This document shows, piece by piece, positions 29,926 through 38,758 of a DNA stretch of 64,000 nt. Source of the stretch: Aurantimonas marianensis. GTDB taxonomy: Bacteria > Pseudomonadota > Alphaproteobacteria > Rhizobiales > Rhizobiaceae. Where the stretch lies: the NCBI RefSeq assembly GCF_024195285.1, contig NZ_JALHBS010000086.1:1-64000 (forward strand). The letters run 5' to 3'. The notes under the pieces are model-generated. The model saw nothing but the letters and a program-made list of their open reading frames with translations, did no database searches and was not told where the DNA came from. The position numbers were made by a program, and so were the translations under genes. Every line of letters begins with the position of its first letter. Positions within the stretch are counted from its first letter, which is position 1.

Positions 29926-30012
29926 CGACTGAGCTTGCCTTGACTTTGCCTGATGTTCGCGCAATCGACACCCGAAACGAGGGACCGGCGGCCCGTCCGC
30001 GAAAGAGTTGTC

Positions 30013-30762
30013 TTGAAGATCAATTACTACGTCATCAATCTGGATCGGTCTCCGGAACGCCTTGCGGCGATCGGTGCCGACGCCGCCGCGATCGGCATCG
30101 ACCTGATACGGGTGAAGGCGGTCGATGGGAAGACCGTGGCGCCGGAGGCGCGCGACATCCTCGACGAGCCGGGGTTCCGCCGGCTCCACGGCAAGATTCC
30201 GATGGACGGCGAATATGGCTGCTATCAAAGCCATATCGATGTCTTCGACGCCTTCCTGGCGAGCGAAGCCGACATCGCGGTGATTCTCGAGGACGATGTG
30301 CGGCTGACGCCCGCGCTCCTGCCGGCGCTCGAACGGATCGTCGCCGTGGATGATTGGGACGTGGTTAAACTGATGCACCATCGCCTGCCGGCGTTCCGCG
30401 CCCATCGTTCGATCGGGGGCGGTTGCCGGCTGGGGACGTCGCTGTTCGGCCCGACCGGCAGCTCGGCCGCCTATCTGGTCAATCGGCAGGGCGCGAAGGC
30501 GCTGCGGCAGCGGCTCGTTCCGATGCGGCTTCCCTATGATGTGGCGCTGGAACGCGGCTGGGCGCTCGGCGTCAGGGTTCGCCACGTCAAACCGGATTTG
30601 GTTGCCGGCAATCCGCTTACCGAGCGGAGCTTGATCGGCGGACGCAAGAAATACGCGGCGATGCGGCTGGCGCCGTGGCGGCGTTTGACCACCTTGCTCT
30701 TTCGGACCGCGGAAGCGCTGAGACGGGCGCGTTCCGGCCTTGTGACGCGGCGCGTTCGATGA
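30013..30762 (+). CDS. Glycosyltransferase family 25 (LPS/capsule biosynthesis)
   Basis: 249 aa from TTG at 30013 (AAAGAG 6 bp upstream); ATG at 29953 would add 20 residues and has no ribosome site. GT25 enzymes transfer galactose or glucose onto lipooligosaccharide cores. Family marks: NYYVINLDRSPERLAAIGAD at the N-terminus, GEYGCYQSHIDVFDAFLASE, the metal/nucleotide motif VILEDDVRLTP and GSSAAYLVNRQGAKALRQRL. Overlaps the next gene by ATGA. The pair is inserted between mutY and the dciA-like gene, which are neighbours in many relatives. Confidence 0.88.
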   Translation: MKINYYVINLDRSPERLAAIGADAAAIGIDLIRVKAVDGKTVAPEARDILDEPGFRRLHGKIPMDGEYGCYQSHIDVFDAFLASEADIAVILEDDVRLTPALLPALERIVAVDDWDVVKLMHHRLPAFRAHRSIGGGCRLGTSLFGPTGSSAAYLVNRQGAKALRQRLVPMRLPYDVALERGWALGVRVRHVKPDLVAGNPLTERSLIGGRKKYAAMRLAPWRRLTTLLFRTAEALRRARSGLVTRRVR

Positions 30763-31991
30763 TCAAGCGATGGCTACTGGCGCGACGGTCCTTCGATGCG
30801 CCGCTCCTGGCCCTGGCGATCGCCTTGCTGGCGATCGGCAATCCCATCGCCAAGGGGACGTTTCTGTTCTTCGGCCTGATCGGGGCGAACCTGGCGTTTG
30901 CCCGGCATCGGACCTGGCGCTATGCGGACACGGCCTTCTGCGCGGCGATCGTCGCCTATGCGAGCTGGTCGATCGGGCTGATGGTGTTCCGGAACGAACC
31001 CGTGGCCGGCAACCGCATGTTCTCCTACAGTCTCATCATGCTCGGCTTCGCCTTTCTGCCTCTGTCGATCAGCCTGGTTCGGGAACCGTTGGACGCGCTG
31101 ATCCTCGGCTCGCGCGCGGCCATCCTGGGGGTCTTGGCACTGCTTCCCTTCGACCCGATGATCACCGGCCGGTTCGATCTCGGCGGCAACGCCGCGATCC
31201 TCGCGTTTCTGAGCGCGACGGCCGGTCTTGCCGCCCGGCTGAACGCTCGACGTCCAGCCACGCTTCTTCCCAACAGCCGGCTCTGGTTCTATCTTTCCTT
31301 CGTGCCAGTCCTTTTATCGGGCACCCGCGCGGCGTGGTTCGTGTACCTTTTGGTCGCGCTGCTCGACGGACTGGCGTTGATACGACATTGGCGGAAAATT
31401 CCGTTCCGGCGTTCGCTGGCGCTTTTGACCGCCGCAGTGGTGATCGTGGCGGCGGTCCCCGTTGCTTCGGTTGTCAACCAGCGCATCAGCGCGGCTATGA
31501 TCGAACTGGAGCAGATGAAGGCGTTGGGCGTCGGGATCGGATCGATGGACATCCGCATGGTCATGTGGACAGGAGCTATCCAGGTCATCTCCGAAAATCC
31601 GATCGTGGGCGTCGGTGGAATGGAGCGAATGGATGCGGTCGCCGCGGCGGTCTCGGCTGCGGACGCGGCCTTCGTCGCCTCCTTCACGCATTTGCACAAC
31701 CTGTTCGTCGACGAGGCGGCGTCCAACGGTCTCGTCGGGCTGGCGCTGCTCATGTCGATCTTCGCGGTCTTCCTCGTCCGCGTCACGCGATGTTCGCCCG
31801 GCCATCTCGTGCCGGAGACCTCCTATGCCTTCGTCTTTCTGGTCGTCACCTTCGGATCGTTCCACGGTGTCCTCCTGAACGAGTGGATGATCCTGTCGAT
31901 CTTTTCCTTCATGACCCTCATCCTTGTCGCGATCCGCCGGGACGCGTTCCGGGCGCGGTATGGGAGCAGCCATGCAGGAGCCGGAGGGTGA
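30759..31991 (+). CDS. O-antigen ligase-like (Wzy/WaaL family) membrane protein
   Basis: 410 aa with about 10-12 membrane helices, e.g. LLALAIALLAIGNPIAKGTF, LALLTAAVVIVAAVPVASVV and GLALLMSIFAVFLVRV. The large periplasmic loop before the last helices has NPIVGVGGMERMDAVAAAV and FTHLHNLFVDEAASNGLVG, matching the Wzy_C/O-antigen ligase signature with its conserved His in HxHN. Such proteins polymerise or ligate surface polysaccharide at the periplasmic face. It is coupled to the GT25 gene in front and the DUF721 gene behind (GTGA overlap). Confidence 0.88.
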   Translation: MIKRWLLARRSFDAPLLALAIALLAIGNPIAKGTFLFFGLIGANLAFARHRTWRYADTAFCAAIVAYASWSIGLMVFRNEPVAGNRMFSYSLIMLGFAFLPLSISLVREPLDALILGSRAAILGVLALLPFDPMITGRFDLGGNAAILAFLSATAGLAARLNARRPATLLPNSRLWFYLSFVPVLLSGTRAAWFVYLLVALLDGLALIRHWRKIPFRRSLALLTAAVVIVAAVPVASVVNQRISAAMIELEQMKALGVGIGSMDIRMVMWTGAIQVISENPIVGVGGMERMDAVAAAVSAADAAFVASFTHLHNLFVDEAASNGLVGLALLMSIFAVFLVRVTRCSPGHLVPETSYAFVFLVVTFGSFHGVLLNEWMILSIFSFMTLILVAIRRDAFRARYGSSHAGAGG

Positions 31992-32485
31992 GACGGCCCC
32001 GGGCGCCCTCGCCGGTTCCGCTCGCCGATCTCATCGGCGGCCTGATGGATCCGATCCTGAGGCGCAAGGCGGGCATGACGAGCGGCCTCGTCACCGCCTG
32101 GTCCGAGATCGCCGGCCCTCGCTTGCAGGACATGACGCGACCGGAAAAGCTGGTCTGGCCGGCCCGGCGACCCGATGCCGACGCCTTCGAACCGGCGACG
32201 CTCGTGGTCGCCTGCGAGGCGGCCGCGGCCCTGCGTCTACAGCATCAGACCAGCGAATTGATCGCCCGGGTGAACGCGTTTTTCGGTTTCGCGGCCGTCG
32301 AGCGCATCAAGATCGTGCAAAAAGCCGTCCGGCAGGCGCGTCCGAACCGCAGGCCCAAGCTGCGCGAACTCGGCCCCGGCGATTACAGCCGCATCGACGA
32401 CATGGTCGCGCGCATCGAGGATCCGAAGCTTCGGGACGCCTTGCGGGCCTTTGCCGAGACGACAATACGGCGCAATGATGGATGA
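31988..32485 (+). CDS. DciA-like DUF721 protein
   Basis: 165 aa from GTG at 31988, overlapping the previous stop (GTGA) with AGGAG 7 bp upstream. Contains the DUF721 fold: VPLADLIGGLMDPILRRKAG, LVTAWSEIAGPRLQDMTRPE, LVVACEAAAALRLQHQTSEL and VNAFFGFAAVERIKIVQKAV. DciA-type DUF721 proteins help load the replicative helicase in bacteria lacking DnaC. The alphaproteobacterial versions are shorter-studied, so the role is inferred from family. In relatives it lies between mutY and dsbA. Confidence 0.85.
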   Translation: MRRPRAPSPVPLADLIGGLMDPILRRKAGMTSGLVTAWSEIAGPRLQDMTRPEKLVWPARRPDADAFEPATLVVACEAAAALRLQHQTSELIARVNAFFGFAAVERIKIVQKAVRQARPNRRPKLRELGPGDYSRIDDMVARIEDPKLRDALRAFAETTIRRNDG

Positions 32486-32596
32486 TGGGTCTTTGCGACG
32501 CCACGTTGCCCGTTCATGAAGAGTTCATTGGAAAAACCGCAAATCTTCCATAGATCGCAAAGACTGACGCCACCCTATTCTCAAAGGTTCCGATCG

Positions 32597-33358
32597 ATGA
32601 CGAGCATGTTTTCCACCGCATCCCGCCGCCCGCTGGCTTTCAAGATCGCCGCGCTTCTCGCCAGTGCCGGGCTTGTGGCGGGCACCGGAGGCCTGGCTCA
32701 TGCCGCCGGCGCCTCCGCCGAGCCGGCCAAGGAAATCCGGATCGCGCAGGCCGAGACCGCCCCTGCCACTCCCCCGGCGTCGGCTGTCGAGGCGCCGCCG
32801 TCCTTGGGCTCCGTCGACGTCGACGACCTGATGGCCGAAGGGCCTCTGCCGGATATCGTCGTCGGCGACCCAGAGGCGCCGGTCACCATCGTCGAATATG
32901 CGTCGATGACCTGCGGATATTGCGCGGCTTTTCATGTGAATTCCTACCCGCAGATCAAGAAGGATTTCATCGATACCGGCAAGGCCAAGCTGATTCTTCG
33001 CGAATTCCCGTTCGATCCGCGCGCGCTGGCGGCCGCCATGCTGGCGCGGTGCACCGGCGATGACGCCAAACGCACCGCGATGGTCGACGTTTTGATGAAG
33101 CAGCAGGACGAATGGGCCCGGGCGGAAAACGCCTCCGCGGCACTGCTCAAATTCGCCAAGCTGGCCGGGATGAGCCAGGATGACTTCACCGCGTGTCTCA
33201 ACGACAAGGAATTGCGGCAGAAGGTCGTTGAAACCCAGGAGCGCGGCCAGAACGAGTTCGGCGTGAACGCCACGCCCACCTTTTTCGTCAATGGCGACAA
33301 ATATTCCGGCGCGCTTGGGCCGGAGGAGATGGCGGCGGTGATCGAGTCGCATCTGTAA
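32597..33358 (+). CDS. DsbA family periplasmic thioredoxin
   Basis: 253 aa from ATG at 32597 (AAAGG 10 bp upstream; ATG at 32516 is too long for a signal peptide). Signal region: AFKIAALLASAGLVAGTGGL ending AHAAG. A Pro/Ala-rich linker follows, then the thioredoxin domain: VTIVEYASMTCGYCAAFHVN with active site CGYC, and cis-Pro loop FGVNATPTFFVNGDKYSGAL. It belongs to the DsbA/BdbD-type (DSBA-like thioredoxin_4) family that introduces disulfides into exported proteins. In related genomes smc often follows; here it does not. Confidence 0.92.
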   Translation: MTSMFSTASRRPLAFKIAALLASAGLVAGTGGLAHAAGASAEPAKEIRIAQAETAPATPPASAVEAPPSLGSVDVDDLMAEGPLPDIVVGDPEAPVTIVEYASMTCGYCAAFHVNSYPQIKKDFIDTGKAKLILREFPFDPRALAAAMLARCTGDDAKRTAMVDVLMKQQDEWARAENASAALLKFAKLAGMSQDDFTACLNDKELRQKVVETQERGQNEFGVNATPTFFVNGDKYSGALGPEEMAAVIESHL

Positions 33359-33378
33359 CAGCCGCGATCCATCGCATT

Positions 33379-33412
33379 GCGGATACCTGTTCTCAATGGA
33401 GCCGGTATCCGC
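33379..33412 (+). terminator. Perfect inverted repeat after dsbA-like gene
   Basis: GCGGATACC (33379-33387) and GGTATCCGC (33404-33412) are perfect 9-bp inverted arms around a 16-nt loop, 20 bp after the stop. No T-tract follows directly, so it may act as a factor-dependent terminator or an mRNA-stabilising hairpin, or be an operator for the next gene. Confidence 0.45.
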
Positions 33413-33532
33413 CGATCGACCGAGTCGGGTTTCTGCATTGCAGCAATTGGCGCGTCGGCGAGTTTCTTCTAGAGGTGGGCGGGGTTTCCGGCGGAAGGCC
33501 CGACTCACCGGGGAGACGGTCGGCGGCATTCA

Positions 33533-36205
33533 ATGTCCAAACGGATATTCACCTTCAGGCGCGGAGCGGCCGATCGCACGGCCGACGCCGCCGAAGCGCT
33601 GGGGCTGAAGGGCGCCAACCTGGCGCTGCTGGCTTCTCTCGATGTGCCCGTCCCTCCAGGCTTCACCATCGCGACCTCGGTCTGGCGCGAGGCGCAAGGG
33701 GCCGAGGGCGGTTTACCGCAGGCGTTGCGGGCTGAACTGAGGGCGGCGATCGAGTGGCTCGAAAGCGTCACCGGCCGCCGCTTCGACGGCGATCGACGAC
33801 CCTTGCTTCTGGCTGTGCGCAGCAGCGCCCGGGTGCAGATGCCGGGCGTGGCCGAGACGGTCCTCGACATCGGTCTCAACGACCGGACCGTCGAGGGTCT
33901 GGCCAGCGAGCTCAGCGACCCCGCCTTCGCCTATCGCAGCTACCGCCGCTTCATCGAAAGCTACGCCGCGCTCGTCTTCGACGCCGATCCGTCCCAGTTC
34001 GAGGAGATCGCGGACGAGGAACGCGAGCGCGCGGGCTGGATCGTCGAGCCGGAAACGCCCGTCGATTGGCGGGCGCTCGTCGCGCGTTACCAGGACCACC
34101 TGGACAGCGAGATGGGTGCCGTGCTGCCGCAAACCCCGCTTGAGCAACTCTTCAGCGTCATCACCGCGAGCTATGCAAGCTGGCGCAATCCGCTCGCTGT
34201 GGCGCACCGACTGATCCAGGGCATTCCCGAAAATGCCGGTCTGGCCGTTACCGTGCACGCGATGATCTTCAACGAGCGCAATTATCACTCCGGGACCGGA
34301 CGCGCGGTCTCGCGCGACCTGCGCAGCGGGCAATCGCGGCTGTCGGGAGAATTCGGATTCGGCGCCCGCGGCTCCAGCGCCATCGGCGAGAAACCGCCGG
34401 TCCTCGACATGGCGGAACTGGCGACCGGCGCATGTCGCGAGTTTCCGGCCGACTTGAGCGAGCTGACCCGCCACGTTCGCCGCATCGAAGCCCATGCCGG
34501 CGATGCGGTGGAAGTCGATTTCATGGTCGGGGACGGCGAATTGTTCCTGATGCAGTCGCGGATCGCCCGGCGGACCGCGCCGGAGGCGATCCGCGTCGCG
34601 GTCGAACTCGTCAAGGAGGGGCTGATCGAGGAATCGGAAGCGATTCTGCGTATCGACCCGGCGTCGCTGGATCAATTGCTTCACCCGACCATCGAGCGCT
34701 CGGCCGATTTCGTCGTGCTTGGACGCGGCATGCCGGCCTCGCCGGGCGCGGCGACGGGCGAGATCGTGTTCACCTCCGAGCGGGCTCAGGCGCTGGCCAA
34801 CGAAAATCGCCCGGTGATCCTGGTGCGAAACGAAACCTACCCGGAAGACATCCACGGCATGCACGTCGCCGATGGCGTCCTGACCATTCGTGGCGGAACG
34901 ACCAGTCATGCGGCGGTGGTCGCCCGGGGCATCGGCAAACCGTGTGTGACAGGCGTCGGGTCGCTGCGCATCAACGCCGAGCGAAAGACGCTCCATGCCG
35001 CTGGCCGGGTGCTTAAGGAAGGCGACCGGATCACCATCGATGGCTCCATCGGCGATGTGATCGAGGGAGCGGTGCCTCTGGTCCGGCCCTCGCTTACCGG
35101 CGATTTCGCGACGCTTATGGAGTTCGCCGATCGGGCGCGGCGCATGCGGGTGCGGGCCAATGCCGATACGCCGATCGAGGCCCGCTCTGCCCGCTCGTTC
35201 GGCGCCGAGGGCATCGGCTTGTGCCGGACCGAGCATATGTTCTTCGAGGGCGATCGCGTCCGCGCGATGCGCGAGATGATCCTGTCGTCGGACGAGGCCG
35301 GGCGGCGGACAGCGCTCGAAAAGCTTCTTCCGATCCAGCGCTCCGATTTTATCGAGCTGTTCGAGATCATGGCGGGATTGCCGGTAACCATCCGCCTGCT
35401 CGATCCGCCGCTGCACGAGTTTCTGCCCAAGAGCGATGCGGAGATCACCGAGACGGCGGCGATGCTCGGCGTCGACGAGGCCGTCGTGAAGCACCGGATC
35501 GCCGCGCTTGAGGAATTCAACCCGATGCTCGGCCATCGCGGTTGCCGCCTGGCGATCTCCTATCCCGAGATCGTCGAGACACAGGCGCGCGCGATCCTGG
35601 AAGCTGCCGTTGAGGCCGGCGAGAAGACCGGCGACGCGGTCGTTCCGGAAATCATGGTTCCTCTGATCAGCCTGCGCAAGGAGCTCGACTTCGTGAAGGA
35701 ACGGGTCGACCGCGTTGCCGAACTCGTCATGGCTGAGCGCGGCTGCAGCATCAACTATCTCGTCGGCACGATGATCGAGTTGCCGCGGGCCATCGTGCGC
35801 GCCGATACGATCGCGGAGGTCGCCGAATTCTTCTCCTTCGGCACCAACGACCTGACCCAGACCGTCTACGGCATATCGCGCGACGACGCCGGCAATTTCC
35901 TCTCGACCTATGTGCGCCAGGGGATCATCGAGCGCGATCCGTTCCAGACGGTCGATGTCGAAGGCGTTGGCGAGCTCATCGGTCTCGCTGTCGAGAAGGC
36001 GCGGCGCACGCGCCCGGACATCTCGCTCGGCGTATGCGGCGAGCAGGGCGGCGACCCCGCGTCGATCGCATTTTTCGAGCAGACCGGGCTCGATTACGTA
36101 TCCTGTTCGCCGTTCCGCGTACCGATCGCCCGGCTTGCGGCGGCTCAGTCGGCGATCCGCGCGGGGCGCTCGCTCCGGGGCCGTGGCCGGCGTCAGGAAC
36201 CGTAG
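33533..36205 (+). CDS. Divergent pyruvate phosphate dikinase-like PEP-utilizing enzyme
   Basis: 890 aa, colinear with PPDK. The N-terminal ATP-grasp domain is divergent: LGLKGANLALLASLDVPVPP replaces the usual GGKGANL entry, but AVRSSARVQMPGVAETVLDI is recognisable. The phospho-histidine domain is intact (GGTTSHAAVVARGIGKPCV, His459). The C-terminal PEP domain has RTEHMFFEGDRV, GHRGCRLAISYPEI, FSFGTNDLTQTVYG, CGEQGGDPASIAFFEQ and the catalytic Cys in LDYVSCSPFRVPIARLAAAQ. It could be a working PPDK (PEP + AMP + PPi from pyruvate + ATP + Pi) or a paralogue with altered nucleotide specificity. Its 3' end overlaps the convergent SLC13 gene by 13 bp. Confidence 0.85.
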   Translation: MSKRIFTFRRGAADRTADAAEALGLKGANLALLASLDVPVPPGFTIATSVWREAQGAEGGLPQALRAELRAAIEWLESVTGRRFDGDRRPLLLAVRSSARVQMPGVAETVLDIGLNDRTVEGLASELSDPAFAYRSYRRFIESYAALVFDADPSQFEEIADEERERAGWIVEPETPVDWRALVARYQDHLDSEMGAVLPQTPLEQLFSVITASYASWRNPLAVAHRLIQGIPENAGLAVTVHAMIFNERNYHSGTGRAVSRDLRSGQSRLSGEFGFGARGSSAIGEKPPVLDMAELATGACREFPADLSELTRHVRRIEAHAGDAVEVDFMVGDGELFLMQSRIARRTAPEAIRVAVELVKEGLIEESEAILRIDPASLDQLLHPTIERSADFVVLGRGMPASPGAATGEIVFTSERAQALANENRPVILVRNETYPEDIHGMHVADGVLTIRGGTTSHAAVVARGIGKPCVTGVGSLRINAERKTLHAAGRVLKEGDRITIDGSIGDVIEGAVPLVRPSLTGDFATLMEFADRARRMRVRANADTPIEARSARSFGAEGIGLCRTEHMFFEGDRVRAMREMILSSDEAGRRTALEKLLPIQRSDFIELFEIMAGLPVTIRLLDPPLHEFLPKSDAEITETAAMLGVDEAVVKHRIAALEEFNPMLGHRGCRLAISYPEIVETQARAILEAAVEAGEKTGDAVVPEIMVPLISLRKELDFVKERVDRVAELVMAERGCSINYLVGTMIELPRAIVRADTIAEVAEFFSFGTNDLTQTVYGISRDDAGNFLSTYVRQGIIERDPFQTVDVEGVGELIGLAVEKARRTRPDISLGVCGEQGGDPASIAFFEQTGLDYVSCSPFRVPIARLAAAQSAIRAGRSLRGRGRRQEP

Positions 36206-37977
36206 TAGAAGTAGATCGCGATACAGGTCGTGATGCCGACCACGATGTTCATCGGCGCGCCGATCTTGACGAAGTCGAAGAACCGGTAGTTGCCGGCGGT
36301 ATAGACCAGCGTGTTGGTCTGGTATCCGATCGGTGTGGCGAAGGAGGCGGAGGCGCCGAACATCACGGCGACGACGGCCGCCCTCGGATCGAGTCCGAGC
36401 GCCGCGGCCAGGCTGATCGCGATCGGCGTTACCACCACCGCGACCGCGTTGTTGGTGACGATCTCGGTCAGCACCGACGAGATCGCATAGATGCTGAGCA
36501 GGACGATGAAGGGCGAGGCATCGCGCAGGAGCGGCTCGATCATGCCGACCAGGAGGTCGACGGCGCCCGCATTCTGCATTCCGAGACCGATCGCCAGCAT
36601 GGCGAAAATCAGGATGAGGATGTCACCGCGGATCGAGCGCCAGGCCTCGTCGGCGTCGATCACCCGCACCAGGAGCAGGGCGGCGATGGCGATGAAGGCC
36701 AGCATCTGGATGCTCGCAAGCCCGTAGGCGGCGACCCCGACGACGGCGATAAGCGCGCCGATAGCCAAGGGTGCCTTGCGCCGGCGGAACGGCCTGGCTT
36801 CGCTGACGCCGACACCGATCAGGTCGTTGGCCTCGGCGATGCGGGCCAGCGCTTCCGGGCGTCCTTCGAGCAGCAGTCGGTCGGCTGGCCGCAATTTGGT
36901 GTCGAGGAGGGTCGGTCCTGGCACGTGTCGATGGCGCTGGACGCCGAGAACCGCGACGCCGGACCCCGAGATGCCGGTCAGTTCGGAGATGCGGCGGCCG
37001 ATGCCGCGCCGATGCGGCGCGACGGTTGCTTCGACGACGACCCGCTCCTCATCCTTGGTCACCGTGGGCGCGACCCGGGCAATGCGGAAATTCGGGCTCG
37101 CATGAAGCGTCAAGAGTTCTTCGGCCGTCGCGAACAGCACGATGCGATCACCCTTGCGTATCTCCGCCTCGCCGATGTCGCGGCGAAGCGTTTCCGGACC
37201 GCGCAGGATGGCGATCGGACGAACGCCCCTGGCCGAAAACGAGGCGGCGTCCTTCATTTGTTTGCCGATCGAACTCGCCCCGTCTCGTACGACGATCTCG
37301 CTGAGATAAAGATTGCTTGTGTCGTCTCCCAGGACGTCCTCGGCCGAACTGCGGTCGGGCAACAGGAACCGTCCGACGATCAGGAGGTAGATAATCCCGG
37401 TAATCGACGCGACGATACCGATCGGGGTGATCTCGAAGATAGAAAACCGCTCCATCCCCTGGCCGCGCGCGACACCGTCCACCAGAAGATTGGTCGACGT
37501 GCCGATCAGCGACAGGGTGCCGCCGAGAATGGTCAGGAACGAAAGTGGGATCAGCAGCCGCGTCGATGCGACGCCTAGTTTCTTGGCGACCTCCATCATG
37601 ATCGGGATGAACACGATCACCACCGGCGTATTGTTCATGAAGGCGGAGGCGACCATCACGCCGAGACCCGTAACGGCAAGGGTCATGAGCGGATGTCGCT
37701 CGACGGTGGCGACAAGCCAGCCGGCCGCCCCCTCCAGCGTGCCGGTTCGCACCAAGGCGCCCGACAGCACGAACATCGCGGCGATGGTGATCGGCGCGGG
37801 ATTGGAAAACACCGAGGCGAACTCGTCCGCGTCCAGATAGCCGAGCACCAGGAAGCTCACGGCGCCACCGACCGCGGTCACCTCCGGCGGATAGAGTTCG
37901 AGCGCGAAGGCCACGAAAACGACGCCTATCACTGCCAGTGCAATGTAGGAGGAATAGTCCGTGAGGAAGGCGTTCAT
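36193..37977 (-). CDS. SLC13-family (DASS) permease with two RCK_C/TrkA-C domains
   Basis: 594 aa with two membrane halves separated by a cytosolic insert. N-half: ALAVIGVVFVAFALELYPPE and the family motif FMNNTPVVIVFIPIMME with SLIGTSTNLLVDGVARGQG (SNT-type motif). The insert of about 190 residues carries two RCK_C domains (SNLYLSEIVVRDGASSIGKQ; AVLGVQRHRHVPGPTLLDTK), probably regulatory. C-half: LTEIVTNNAVAVVVTPIAIS and FGASASFATPIGYQTNTLVY. Such proteins carry dicarboxylates, sulfate or similar anions with Na+ or H+; the substrate cannot be assigned here. Confidence 0.92.
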   Translation of the reverse strand: MNAFLTDYSSYIALAVIGVVFVAFALELYPPEVTAVGGAVSFLVLGYLDADEFASVFSNPAPITIAAMFVLSGALVRTGTLEGAAGWLVATVERHPLMTLAVTGLGVMVASAFMNNTPVVIVFIPIMMEVAKKLGVASTRLLIPLSFLTILGGTLSLIGTSTNLLVDGVARGQGMERFSIFEITPIGIVASITGIIYLLIVGRFLLPDRSSAEDVLGDDTSNLYLSEIVVRDGASSIGKQMKDAASFSARGVRPIAILRGPETLRRDIGEAEIRKGDRIVLFATAEELLTLHASPNFRIARVAPTVTKDEERVVVEATVAPHRRGIGRRISELTGISGSGVAVLGVQRHRHVPGPTLLDTKLRPADRLLLEGRPEALARIAEANDLIGVGVSEARPFRRRKAPLAIGALIAVVGVAAYGLASIQMLAFIAIAALLLVRVIDADEAWRSIRGDILILIFAMLAIGLGMQNAGAVDLLVGMIEPLLRDASPFIVLLSIYAISSVLTEIVTNNAVAVVVTPIAISLAAALGLDPRAAVVAVMFGASASFATPIGYQTNTLVYTAGNYRFFDFVKIGAPMNIVVGITTCIAIYFYYGS

Positions 37978-38183
37978 GAAATTCCGTCGGCGAGGTCCCG
38001 GCAGAAATCAGAACTGCGACGAGCGCGAGGTTTGACAAGCCCGCCGCGCCTATCGCGCCAGATAAAAGATCGATTATTCGGCAAGTGGTCCCGGCGCGGT
38101 CCGAATTCGGCCGGCGCGGCGTCCTTGGTCGAAGCGGCCGGCCCCATCCATGCCTTGTCCGGCCGCCATCGGACTGCCGCCCG

Positions 38184-38588
38184 TCAGGCCGAGCCCTCGG
38201 TTTCCATGCCGCCGAAGGGCATGGCGTCGCGGATGCGGGTCAGAACGCCGACGAAGGCGCGGGCAAATCCGTAAAAGCGCTCGCCGACCTCCTCGCGATC
38301 CGGAATACGGATGCTGTCGCCGGCCTCGTTCAATATCGCGAACAAAATGTCATCGCGCTGGGGACCGGCCACCCGGATCGCGGCAATGCGGGATGCGTCC
38401 TCGACGGAGCCGTCCGCTGGCATGTCGAAAAGGAAATCCCCGCCGACCACGGCGGCCGCCGAACGCACGCATTCCTGAAAGGAGATCCGTGTCGGATCCT
38501 GCATGTTCAGGGCAAGTTCGAACTTGACCGCGCCCTGAACCTCCGCCCCGGCCTCCGCGCCGATCGCCGCCTGTGCGTCCGCCTGCAT
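38184..38588 (-). CDS. Conserved hypothetical protein
   Basis: 134 aa from ATG at 38588 (GGGAG 9 bp upstream; an upstream ATG at 38705 would add a basic, unconvincing tail). No signal peptide or membrane helix. Visible segments: VKFELALNMQDPTRISFQEC, GGDFLFDMPADGSVEDASRI, DDILFAILNEAGDSIRIPDR and VGERFYGFARAFVGVLTRIR. I do not recognise a family; it looks like a cytosolic small protein. Divergent from the acyl-CoA ligase. Confidence 0.6.
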   Translation of the reverse strand: MQADAQAAIGAEAGAEVQGAVKFELALNMQDPTRISFQECVRSAAAVVGGDFLFDMPADGSVEDASRIAAIRVAGPQRDDILFAILNEAGDSIRIPDREEVGERFYGFARAFVGVLTRIRDAMPFGGMETEGSA

Positions 38589-38758
38589 CCCAATCGCTCC
38601 CGGTACCGACCTCGGCCTGGATCGAAATCTGACTCCGGCAAGCGGCCGAACTGTGGCGGCCTCTCGCTTGCGGTGTCTGGACAAACGCCAGGCCGTTGCC
38701 GACATTGGCGGCGCGAACGGGAACCGTCAGGGACCCTCGACGCCGGGGAGGAACATAG

